This document shows, piece after piece, positions 1-6,014 of a stretch of DNA of 8,112 bases. The stretch comes from a bacterium TMED6 (GTDB taxonomy: Bacteria > Fidelibacterota > Marinisomatia > SCGC-AAA003-L08 > D37C17), in NCBI GenBank assembly GCA_002167465.1, contig NHBL01000002.1, positions 1 through 8,112 of the forward strand, written 5' to 3'. The notes beneath the pieces were generated by a model. The model did not search any database. It was given only the letters and a program-made list of their open reading frames with translations, and was not told the origin of the DNA. How positions within the stretch are numbered: position 1 is the first letter of the stretch; each line of letters opens with the position of its first letter. A program made the position numbers and the translations under genes.

Positions 1-1498
1 CTTGTACTCTATTGACTTTCTCTTGCCTAGCTACCACCATATTATGATGGTTTTCCGGATCATAACTAACATGTCCGGTATTTTCTGCAGTCTCAATCCC
101 ACCTACCCTATGTTCCAAACCTGGTGTTCCTGGTATAGCCCAAGGTCTTGCTAGAGTTTTCTCATCCCTGAGATATGGGAAAAAATCGCCATCGGCATTT
201 GACTTTTCAGCAAATTTCACATCAAATGTCTTGAGTCCTTCAACCTTTGGAATATTCCAGGGCTCTGAACCATTAGCAAGATATCCATCCGTTAACAACA
301 TCACAGGTGTCATGTGTTTCACAGCTATTCTGCATGCTTCATAAGCTGCAAAAAAACAATCGCCTGGAGTAGCAGCTGCAATTACAGGCATAGGTGCTTC
401 ACCATTACGACCATAGAGTGCCTGATTTAAATCTGACTGTTCCGTTTTTGTTGGAAGACCAGTGCTTGGACCTCCTCGCTGTACATTTATTACAACTAAA
501 GGTAACTCTGTCATAATTGCAAGGCCCAAGGCCTCTCCTTTAAGAGCTATTCCAGGACCTGAAGTTGTTGTAACTGCCAAACTTCCTGAATAGGCAGCTC
601 CAATAGCAGAGGTTACACCAGCAATTTCATCCTCGGCCTGGAAAGTTTTGACGCCAAAATGTTTCCATGCAGATAAAGTATGTAAAATATCGCTAGCAGG
701 TGTAATTGGATAACTTCCTAGAAATAATTCAAGACCAGACTTTTCTGCGGCAGCTAAAAGACCAAGAGAAGTTGCATAATTCCCATTAATATTTCGATAT
801 GTTCCTGGAGGCAAAGATGCCTTTTCAACTTTAAATCTAGTAGTGAATAATTCAGTGGTGTCCGCATAATTGTATCCAGCATTCATCGCTCTAGTATTTG
901 CTTCAATAATGGCATCTTTCCCTGCAAATTTTTTCTTCAACCATGATTCGGTAGCATCAAGAGGTCGATCATACATATAAAATAAAACACCTAAAGCAAA
1001 AAAATTCTTAGTCCGAAGAACTAATTTCCCATTTAAATCAAGATCTTCACAAGCAGCTTTTACCATTTTATTCATTTCAATAGGTATAACGGTAAAATAA
1101 TCATCCAATGAACCATCCTCAGCAGGGTTTGAATCATATCCAGCAAAACTGAGATTCTTTTTTACGAATGCGTCTGTGTTCATTATAATGGTGCCGCCCG
1201 GGATTACGTCTTTTTGATGCACTTTCAAGGCAGCTGGATTCATTGCCACCAGCACATCTGGTTTATCCCCTGGAGTATGAATATCTTTCGATGAAAATTT
1301 AAGTTGGAAAGCACTCACTCCAGCCAAAGAGCCTGCCGGTGCCCGAATCTCCGCCGGAAAATCAGGCAGCGTGCTGAGGTCATTACCAACAATAGCTGTG
1401 GTTTCAGTAAACCTTCCACCTGTTAGCTGCATTCCATCTCCAGAGTCTCCCGCGAATCTGATTACAGCCTCGTCAATTGTTTTAAAATTTTTACCCAT
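1..1498 (-). CDS. korA: 2-oxoglutarate (2-oxoacid):ferredoxin oxidoreductase, alpha subunit (gamma-alpha fusion), C-terminus missing
   Basis: The minus strand is open from an ATG at 1498-1496 to the window edge: 499 codons, against a usual length of about 600 or more. The enzyme oxidatively decarboxylates 2-oxoglutarate or a related 2-oxoacid with CoA and reduces ferredoxin, or runs in reverse to fix CO2; it is cytoplasmic and pairs with a TPP-binding beta subunit. The N-terminal part (about residues 8-190) is the POR gamma-type domain, opening with FAGDSGDGMQLTGG and continuing with LPDFPAEIRAPAGS. The alpha domain follows from about residue 245, with YPITPASDIL (263 on), AEDEIAGVTSAIGAAYSG, TTTSGPGIALKGEALG and QRGGPSTGLPTKTEQSD (340 on). 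The domain order is that of fused KorA/OforA proteins. The exact substrate is not decidable from one subunit, though the KorA reading is favoured. The beta subunit (korB) would be expected just beyond position 1. The start lies in a tandem repeat; an AAGG lies 10 nt upstream of the ATG. Confidence 0.93.
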   Translation of the reverse strand, partial: MGKNFKTIDEAVIRFAGDSGDGMQLTGGRFTETTAIVGNDLSTLPDFPAEIRAPAGSLAGVSAFQLKFSSKDIHTPGDKPDVLVAMNPAALKVHQKDVIPGGTIIMNTDAFVKKNLSFAGYDSNPAEDGSLDDYFTVIPIEMNKMVKAACEDLDLNGKLVLRTKNFFALGVLFYMYDRPLDATESWLKKKFAGKDAIIEANTRAMNAGYNYADTTELFTTRFKVEKASLPPGTYRNINGNYATSLGLLAAAEKSGLELFLGSYPITPASDILHTLSAWKHFGVKTFQAEDEIAGVTSAIGAAYSGSLAVTTTSGPGIALKGEALGLAIMTELPLVVINVQRGGPSTGLPTKTEQSDLNQALYGRNGEAPMPVIAAATPGDCFFAAYEACRIAVKHMTPVMLLTDGYLANGSEPWNIPKVEGLKTFDVKFAEKSNADGDFFPYLRDEKTLARPWAIPGTPGLEHRVGGIETAENTGHVSYDPENHHNMVVARQEKVNRVQ

Positions 1499-1552
1499 TT
1501 TTGTTATATACCTTATTACCCATTTTTGTTATATACCTTATTACCCATTTTT
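1491..1552. repeat. 25-bp perfect tandem repeat (about 2.5 copies) over the korA start
   Basis: Copy 1 is 1491-1515, copy 2 is 1516-1540, and a 12-base partial third copy is 1541-1552; copies 1 and 2 are identical. Read on the minus strand, every copy holds ATGGGTAA, and the two complete copies also hold AAGG about 10 nt upstream of the next ATG. Because 25 is not a multiple of three, the three ATGs (1548, 1523, 1498) fall in three different frames. The two upstream ATGs open ten-codon ORFs encoding MGNKVYNKNG (1548-1516 and 1523-1491), each ending at the TAA inside the next ATGGGTAA. Only the ATG at 1498 opens the korA frame. Slipped-strand duplication is the simplest origin. Confidence 0.9.
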
Positions 1553-1733
1553 ATAAAAAAGATCATATCTAAAAAACTTTTGAAATTATTGTTTTAAAAT
1601 AGTTTTTAGCCAAAATTGTTATTTTTGAATTTAGGCAGGTGCCCCTTATTCCAAAAACAAATTAATTATACTTATTTCTTATTTTTTTTTTAAGATATAA
1701 GACTGCTAAATAACTGATTAAGACATTTTCGCT
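1553..1733. other. Divergent intergenic spacer between korA and the channel gene
   Basis: This very AT-rich spacer must hold promoters for both directions, but none is strong. For korA (minus strand) a TATGAT at 1567-1562 resembles a -10 box without a good -35. For the plus-strand gene, TATACT at 1667-1672 and TATAAG at 1696-1701 are possible -10 boxes, again without a convincing -35. A short GC-rich island at 1634-1643, GGCAGGTGCC (4-bp arms around GG), stands out from the background and could be a protein-binding site. No RNA gene or further ORF is visible here. Confidence 0.35.
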
Positions 1734-3716
1734 ATGGCAAAAATACCCCAATACCCACTAAAGCAAAGACTTAGGTATGCGATTGATAATTACATGTCTA
1801 GGGGAAGCTCTTCTATTTTTATGGCGCTGCTACTCACCTTCTTAATTGGATTCCTTATTATGGTCCTCATTAGATTAATAGCGAACTCTTTTTTACCAGA
1901 TGAGACTCTTAATAGTTGGCTAGAAATTCCCTGGAGAGTCTATGTTGCGGTAATGGAAGGATCAGCTGCTGAAACAGATGGTGATAGTAATTGGCTAGCA
2001 AAACTCAGTTCGATCTTAGGTGTTTTGGTAGGATTAATTCTATTTTCTAGTATGGTTGCATTTATTACCAGCGTTTTTGAAGCAAAGTTAGATGAGTTGC
2101 GTAGAGGACGCAGTATAGTACTTGAAAATAATCATACTCTAATACTAGGATTTGGTGATCGAATCCTTGAGGTTATTCGAGAATTGATAGAGGCAAATGA
2201 TTCAGAACCAGATGCGGCAATTGTCATTTTAGCCGAAGATGATAAAGAAAATATGGATAATTATATACGCGATAATATTTTAAACTTTAGGACTACCCGT
2301 GTAATTACAAGGTCCGGTGTTGTCACTAATATGAATAACTTAAAAAAAGTAATGGCCAAGAATGCTAAATCCATTATAATTATTAATAGTGCAGCAAGTT
2401 GGCAGCCTGAGCAGGAAAAGACCCTTGCGGATGCTTTAGTTTTGAAATCAATTATGTCGATTATTGCAGTATGTGAAGGTAAAGAGCATCCACCCATTGT
2501 CTGTGAAATCCACTCAGACCGTGATCGGGATCTTGCTCAAAATATTTCAAATGGTACAGTAAAAGCTTTAAACGAAGTAAGTGTATTATCTCGAATGATA
2601 GCCCAACTAGCCCTTAGTCGGAATGGTCTATCTGTAGTTTATGGCGATATGGTTGGCTTTGATGGAAATGAGTTCTACTTTTATAAACCAAAAGAAGGTT
2701 GGTCTAATAACCTTACCTTTGAAGAAAGTATAAATCGCTTCAATAGCAGCACACCTATGGGGATACACACTGCAGGAGGGGAAATCATCTTAAATCCACC
2801 AAAGGACATACTTATAAACCCTAATGATGAACTCATTATTTTTGCTGAAGATGATTCTACAATTAAGTATTTTAATAAACCTGTTTTTTCTCCTACCATT
2901 AATTCAATTCCAAAGGTAGAATCAGATATTCGCACTCAACGAGTTGCTTTATTAAACTGGACACCAAAAACAAAAATAATTGTTGGAAAACTATGTAGCT
3001 ATTTACCAAAATATTCTGATATAAACGTTTATGTTTCATCATTATCTAGTGAGATGGAAAACACAAAAAAAATATTAGCGGATAGATACCCGGATATTAA
3101 AATAACTATTCAAAATGTTGATTTTAACGAATTAAAAGATTTAGAGAAGATAGATCCTCAAAATTTTGATAGTATTCTTATCCTTTCTCCAGGTGGGGAA
3201 ACAATTGAAGAAATGGATGCCTATGTAATATCACTTTTAATTCGAATTAGGCAAATACTGCTTGTAAAAGCTGATACAAAATCTAAAAATTATAAATGGC
3301 CAAAACTGATTACTGAAGTAATGGATAGTGAAAACATAGATATCATTTTAAATAGTGGTGTTGAAGATTTTATGGTATCAAACCAATTTGTCTCACAAAT
3401 TATGGCCCAAGTATCAGAAGAACCATTAGCTTTAGATGTATATGACGATTTATTTCACGCTGATGGAAGTGAAATATATATCAAACCTGCCTCAAATTAT
3501 TTTGATTTTTCAGATACTGATTCGATTAGCATTCAATACGGTGAATGTATGCAAGCAGCTCAATTACGCAATGAAATAATTTTAGGATTGCAACTTTATA
3601 AAGAGCAAAAAAATAAAAAAGAGATGTTTGGGATTAAGTTAATTCCAGATAAAAGTGAAATTTTTACTATTTCCTCAAACGATGGGTTTGTTGCTCTTGC
3701 CCAAGATGAAAGTTAG
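1734..3716 (+). CDS. CASTOR/POLLUX-like ion channel protein with RCK-type domains
   Basis: This 660-residue inner-membrane protein resembles bacterial relatives of the plant CASTOR/POLLUX (DMI1) nuclear cation channels. One membrane helix spans about residues 27-50 and a second about 92-114. Between them lies the loop WRVYVAVMEGSAAETDGDSNW (67-87), in the position of the pore segment. The linker LRRGRSIVLENNHTLILGFGDRI (122-144) is the family hallmark leading into the first Rossmann/RCK domain; its GFGDRI lacks the third glycine of a standard GxGxxG, as is common in this family. A TrkA_C-like segment follows (about 310-375, ending LINPNDELIIFAEDD), then a second Rossmann-like domain from about 400 and the conserved tail VEDFMVSNQFVSQIMAQVSEEPL. 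There is no TVGYGD filter, so potassium selectivity should not be assumed. An in-frame TAA lies close upstream of the ATG, which supports this start; no clear Shine-Dalgarno is seen. The gene ends 12 bases before selD, so cotranscription is likely. Confidence 0.82.
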   Translation: MAKIPQYPLKQRLRYAIDNYMSRGSSSIFMALLLTFLIGFLIMVLIRLIANSFLPDETLNSWLEIPWRVYVAVMEGSAAETDGDSNWLAKLSSILGVLVGLILFSSMVAFITSVFEAKLDELRRGRSIVLENNHTLILGFGDRILEVIRELIEANDSEPDAAIVILAEDDKENMDNYIRDNILNFRTTRVITRSGVVTNMNNLKKVMAKNAKSIIIINSAASWQPEQEKTLADALVLKSIMSIIAVCEGKEHPPIVCEIHSDRDRDLAQNISNGTVKALNEVSVLSRMIAQLALSRNGLSVVYGDMVGFDGNEFYFYKPKEGWSNNLTFEESINRFNSSTPMGIHTAGGEIILNPPKDILINPNDELIIFAEDDSTIKYFNKPVFSPTINSIPKVESDIRTQRVALLNWTPKTKIIVGKLCSYLPKYSDINVYVSSLSSEMENTKKILADRYPDIKITIQNVDFNELKDLEKIDPQNFDSILILSPGGETIEEMDAYVISLLIRIRQILLVKADTKSKNYKWPKLITEVMDSENIDIILNSGVEDFMVSNQFVSQIMAQVSEEPLALDVYDDLFHADGSEIYIKPASNYFDFSDTDSISIQYGECMQAAQLRNEIILGLQLYKEQKNKKEMFGIKLIPDKSEIFTISSNDGFVALAQDES

Positions 3717-3728
3717 AGATAAAAAAAT

Positions 3729-4766
3729 ATGAATGATCGAGATAAAATAAGACTGACTACTCTTAGTCATGGATCTGGCTGAGCATGTAAAATTGGTCCG
3801 GGCGACCTTTCTGAAATTTTAGCTAATCTAAAACAACCAAATCATGATTCTGTAGTGATAGGATTTCAAGGTGCAGATGATGCAGCTGCAATACGGATAA
3901 ATGATGGGAAATTATTAGTACAAACTGTTGATTTTTTCACTCCTGTTGTTGATACCCCCTACGAATTTGGACAAATCGCTGCTGCAAATTCGCTTTCTGA
4001 TATATATGCAATGGGCGCAGAACCATTGTTTGCACTAAATATCGCAGGGTTTCCCATAAAAGAACTACCAAAATCAATGCTTACTGAAATTCTCCAAGGT
4101 GGAGCAGATAAAGCCAATGAAGCAGGGATACCTATTGTTGGAGGACATTCTGTAGATGATAAAGAACCCAAGTATGGTCTGGTAGTAACAGGTGAAGTTC
4201 AAGAATCAAAAATGTGGAAAAATTCAGGTGCACGGCCTGGAGATTATTTAGTACTAACAAAACCACTTGGTACAGGAATTATCGCAACTGCGATAAAAAA
4301 AGGTATAATCTCTAACGATTCAATAAAAATAGCAGTTGAAAACATGTCCATGCTTAATAAAAATGCAGCAGATGGTTTGAAAGATCTTGACATTCATGCA
4401 GTAACGGATGTCACAGGTTTTGGTTTGCTAGGACATTTAGCAGAAATTTGTAAAGCCAGTAATGTTTCTGCAGAAATCTATTTCCCTGAATTGGAATTTC
4501 TCCCTTCCGTACATAAGTTGGCTGAATCAGGTAATATCCCAGGAGGGACAAAGAGAAACTTTGAATATTTAAAAAATAATATAGAGTTTGAGTCTAAATT
4601 TAACTCTACTCAAAAGTATTTAACTTGTGATGCCCAAACATCTGGTGGATTACTAATCGCCTTAGACCCTAAAGATGCAAAAATATTTGTAGAGTCAATT
4701 TATTCTAGGGCAAAAATTATCGGTCATGTTTCTGATAAAAATTCTAGTCTTATAAAAGTTACTTAG
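3729..4766 (+). CDS. selD: Selenide, water dikinase (selenophosphate synthetase), selenocysteine-containing
   Basis: SelD makes selenophosphate from selenide and ATP, the selenium donor for Sec-tRNA and for 2-selenouridine in tRNA. From the ATG at 3729 the frame reads LTTLSHGSG, TGA (3780-3782, residue 18), then ACKIGPGDL, and continues open to TAG at 4764-4766, giving 345 residues (E. coli SelD has 347). The TGA sits where other SelD proteins carry the catalytic Cys or Sec, followed by the essential Lys (K21). The ATP/Mg ligands known from E. coli are present at the same numbers: D51, D68, N87, D91 and D227 (in TDVTGFGLLGH). VGGHSVDD and the late CDAQTSGGLLIAL are also family hallmarks. Family agreement before and after the TGA, plus TGA stops elsewhere in the window, make Sec decoding far likelier than a pseudogene. 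AGAG at 3715-3718 may be the ribosome site. Automatic calls will probably start at the GTG at 3855 and lose the active site. Confidence 0.95.
3780..3824 (+). promoter_or_regulatory. Candidate bacterial SECIS hairpin downstream of the selD UGA
   Basis: Just after the TGA the message can fold. GGTC (3795-3798) pairs with GACC (3804-3807) around a CGGGC loop (3799-3803), above AAAATT (3789-3794) pairing with AATTTT (3815-3820), with bases 3808-3814 bulged on the 3' side. AGC (3782-3784) can also pair with GCT (3822-3824). The apical loop begins 17 nt after the UGA and contains G residues, which fits the known placement of bacterial SECIS elements bound by SelB. The pairing was found by eye and no folding energy was computed. 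Part of the sequence is constrained by coding for the KIGPGDL motif. Confidence 0.65.
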
Positions 4767-4769
4767 CTA

Positions 4770-4792
4770 TATACGACTAATATTATCGTATA
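4770..4792. promoter_or_regulatory. Palindrome upstream of the SUF regulator, candidate operator
   Basis: TATACGA (4770-4776) and TCGTATA (4786-4792) form perfect 7-bp inverted arms around a 9-base centre that itself contains the palindrome TAATATTA (4778-4785). The total of 23 bp is close to the roughly 25-bp operators of IscR-type Rrf2 dimers, and the ATAC...GACTA half vaguely resembles the E. coli IscR type 1 half-site. It lies 3 bases after the selD stop and 56 bases before the regulator start. Autoregulation of the SUF operon is the natural inference. It lacks a T-tract and GC pairs, so it is a poor intrinsic terminator. A TATAAT (4789-4794) overlaps its right arm. Confidence 0.5.
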
Positions 4793-4798
4793 ATATAC

Positions 4799-4826
4799 TT
4801 GAATCATATTCTCTTTATTTCATAAT
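4799..4826 (+). promoter_or_regulatory. Candidate sigma-70-type promoter for the SUF operon
   Basis: TTGAAT (4799-4804) could be a -35 box and CATAAT (4821-4826) a -10 box, 16 bases apart; each is a near match to consensus. The start codon of the regulator is 22 bases further on. An alternative is TATAAT at 4789-4794 inside the palindrome, which lacks a good -35. In AT-rich DNA such matches arise easily. Confidence 0.35.
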
Positions 4827-4848
4827 ATATGATTAGGGTTCAGTACAT

Positions 4849-5250
4849 ATGTTAAAAATCACTAGAAAAGTGGAGTATGCTTTAATTGCGCTCCGTCACC
4901 TCCAGCAGAATAAGCAAGCGAAATTATGCTCTGCAAAGACTTTGTCTTTAAAGTATGATATTCCTCAGGAGTTGCTTGCTAAAATCCTGCAAAAGCTATC
5001 TAAAGAAAATATTATCTTATCAGTCAAAGGACCAAAGGGTGGCTACAAAATTTCCAAAGACCCAAATACTATTAATATGACAAAATTTTTTGAAATTATG
5101 GAAGGCCCTATGGGTATTGTAGATTGCTATTTTGATAGTAATTGTGAGCAACTAAGTGGGTGTACCATTAGAGAGCCAATAAATCGTATAAATAATAGTA
5201 TTCGCACTATGTTCGATAAAATGACTTTAGCAGATATAACATTCAAATGA
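4849..5250 (+). CDS. Rrf2-family (IscR-like) Fe-S-responsive transcription regulator
   Basis: This 133-residue protein is of normal Rrf2 length. The N-terminus MLKITRKVEYALIALRHL and the winged helix-turn-helix (about residues 26-70, ending in the wing signature KGPKGGYKIS) are typical DNA-binding features. The C-terminal half carries Cys93, Cys99 and Cys105 with C-x5-C-x5-C spacing, the same as the Fe-S ligands Cys92/98/104 of E. coli IscR. The fourth E. coli ligand, His107, is Arg108 here, so the cluster would need another ligand or an open site. As the first gene of the SUF operon, with a palindrome upstream, it probably represses or tunes the operon according to cluster supply. TAGGG (4834-4838) lies 10 nt before the ATG. 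Its TGA stop overlaps the next ATG by four bases, indicating translational coupling. Whether it is functionally IscR or a SUF-specific regulator cannot be told from sequence. Confidence 0.9.
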   Translation: MLKITRKVEYALIALRHLQQNKQAKLCSAKTLSLKYDIPQELLAKILQKLSKENIILSVKGPKGGYKISKDPNTINMTKFFEIMEGPMGIVDCYFDSNCEQLSGCTIREPINRINNSIRTMFDKMTLADITFK

Positions 5251-5603
5251 AAACAAAAATAATAGATATTCTTAAACAATGCTATGACCCAGAGATACCT
5301 ATTGATCTCTGGAATCTTGGCCTCATATATGATATTGACGTTACTACCGCCGAAAATGATAAAAGAGATGTAAAGATTACCATGTCGCTTACTACTCCTG
5401 GATGTACAATGGGACAACATATGGCAGACGACATCAAAAATAAAGTCAAAGCGCTAGAAAAAATAAATAACATCAAAGTAACCGTAACTTTTGATCCTCC
5501 TTGGACACCAGAAATGATGACCGACTATGCTAGAGAAAAATTAGGGTATGACCCTATAAAAACTAAAGAATTAGATCAAGAAATTAATGTGGAGTGGGAA
5601 TGA
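5247..5603 (+). CDS. sufT: SufT/MIP18-type (DUF59) Fe-S cluster assembly factor
   Basis: This 118-residue protein belongs to the MIP18/PaaD/DUF59 family, whose members help mature Fe-S proteins; SufT is the SUF-associated form. Family hallmarks are DPEIP (residues 14-18), NLGLIYDIDV (23-32), the reactive-cysteine segment LTTPGCTMG with Cys53, and FDPPWTPEMMTDYAREKLG near the C-terminus. It is slightly longer than the bare domain, with an acidic tail. Its ATG overlaps the stop of the upstream regulator (ATGA) and its stop overlaps the next ATG in the same way, so it sits in the middle of a tightly coupled trio. Position near the front of the operon, before sufA and sufB, points to a role in SUF cluster delivery rather than phenylacetate degradation (PaaD). 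The precise client is unknown. Confidence 0.88.
   Translation: MKTKIIDILKQCYDPEIPIDLWNLGLIYDIDVTTAENDKRDVKITMSLTTPGCTMGQHMADDIKNKVKALEKINNIKVTVTFDPPWTPEMMTDYAREKLGYDPIKTKELDQEINVEWE
5591..5594 (+). promoter_or_regulatory. Ribosome binding site fixing the sufA start
   Basis: GGAG lies 5 nt before the ATG at 5600 and is the clearest Shine-Dalgarno in the window. It favours ATG 5600 over the in-frame GTG at 5594, which would overlap the site itself. Confidence 0.65.
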
Positions 5604-5989
5604 AAAACACAGCAACTGGACAAGAAAAATTAATCCAATCTAAACAAGAAGAATTTCAAAAGGCCTCTATACTTGTTACGAAAAATGCAGTTAAAAGGCT
5701 TAAAGGCGTTATGAAATCAGATAATAAAGAAAATTACTTTTTACGTATGTCTGTTGAGGGAGGTGGTTGCTCTGGTATGACCTACAAAATGGACTTTGAT
5801 AAAAAACAAAAAGAATTTGATAAGGTCTTTAAAAGTAATGGGCTAACCGTTATTTGTGATCTTAAAAGCTGGCTTTACTTGAAAGATGTTGAAATTGATT
5901 ACTCAGATGACCTTCTAAATGGTGGTTTTAAAATTACAAATCCAAATGCTGAAAGAACGTGTGGTTGCGGAACCAGTTTTTCAGCCTAA
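5600..5989 (+). CDS. sufA: A-type Fe-S carrier protein SufA (HesB/IscA family)
   Basis: A 129-residue A-type carrier that accepts a [2Fe-2S] or [4Fe-4S] cluster from the SufBC(D) scaffold and passes it to apoproteins in the cytoplasm. The three ligand cysteines are Cys57 in GGGCSGMTY and Cys121/Cys123 in RTCGCGTSF; the C-x63-C-x-C spacing equals that of E. coli IscA (35/99/101). [21 protein letters not shown] is the usual loop before the CGC. A charged extension of about 22 residues precedes the domain (starting near ASILVTKNA), and there is one additional cysteine (Cys86). The start is ATG 5600, which overlaps the sufT stop by four bases and has a GGAG in front. SufA, IscA and ErpA cannot be separated with certainty by sequence; the place just before sufB argues for SufA. 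Confidence 0.93.
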   Translation: MKNTATGQEKLIQSKQEEFQKASILVTKNAVKRLKGVMKSDNKENYFLRMSVEGGGCSGMTYKMDFDKKQKEFDKVFKSNGLTVICDLKSWLYLKDVEIDYSDDLLNGGFKITNPNAERTCGCGTSFSA

Positions 5990-6014
5990 AAAACAATTTC
6001 CTTTAAATAAAAAA

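Noticed and set aside
1491..1552. CRISPR array
   Set aside because: The copies are directly adjacent with no spacers, so this is a simple tandem duplication.
1371..1556. A 61-residue plus-strand ORF
   Set aside because: It is antisense to the clear korA N-terminus and passes through the tandem repeat, with no recognisable protein features.
1932..1994. Potassium channel selectivity filter
   Set aside because: No TVGYG-like sequence is present; only the position between helices suggests a pore.
3780..3782. TGA as a nonsense mutation or as a reassigned sense codon
   Set aside because: The TGA sits exactly at the Sec/Cys position of the family with a hairpin after it, and TGA acts as a normal stop at 5248-5250 and 5601-5603.
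3855..4766. A 303-residue SelD starting at GTG 3855
   Set aside because: It lacks the catalytic Sec/Cys and Lys. The same frame upstream encodes the conserved N-terminus across a TGA, so the true start is 3729.
4770..4792. Rho-independent terminator after selD
   Set aside because: The stem is AT-rich with only two GC pairs and is not followed by a T-run, so an operator is the better reading.
5594..5599. GTG 5594 as the sufA start
   Set aside because: It overlaps the GGAG ribosome site. ATG 5600 is well spaced from that site and makes the same ATGA overlap seen at the previous junction.
5919..6014. An N-terminal extension of SufB by 32 residues
   Set aside because: Most of it overlaps the end of sufA in another frame, and the residues do not resemble SufB. 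ATG 6015 gives a normal-length protein.
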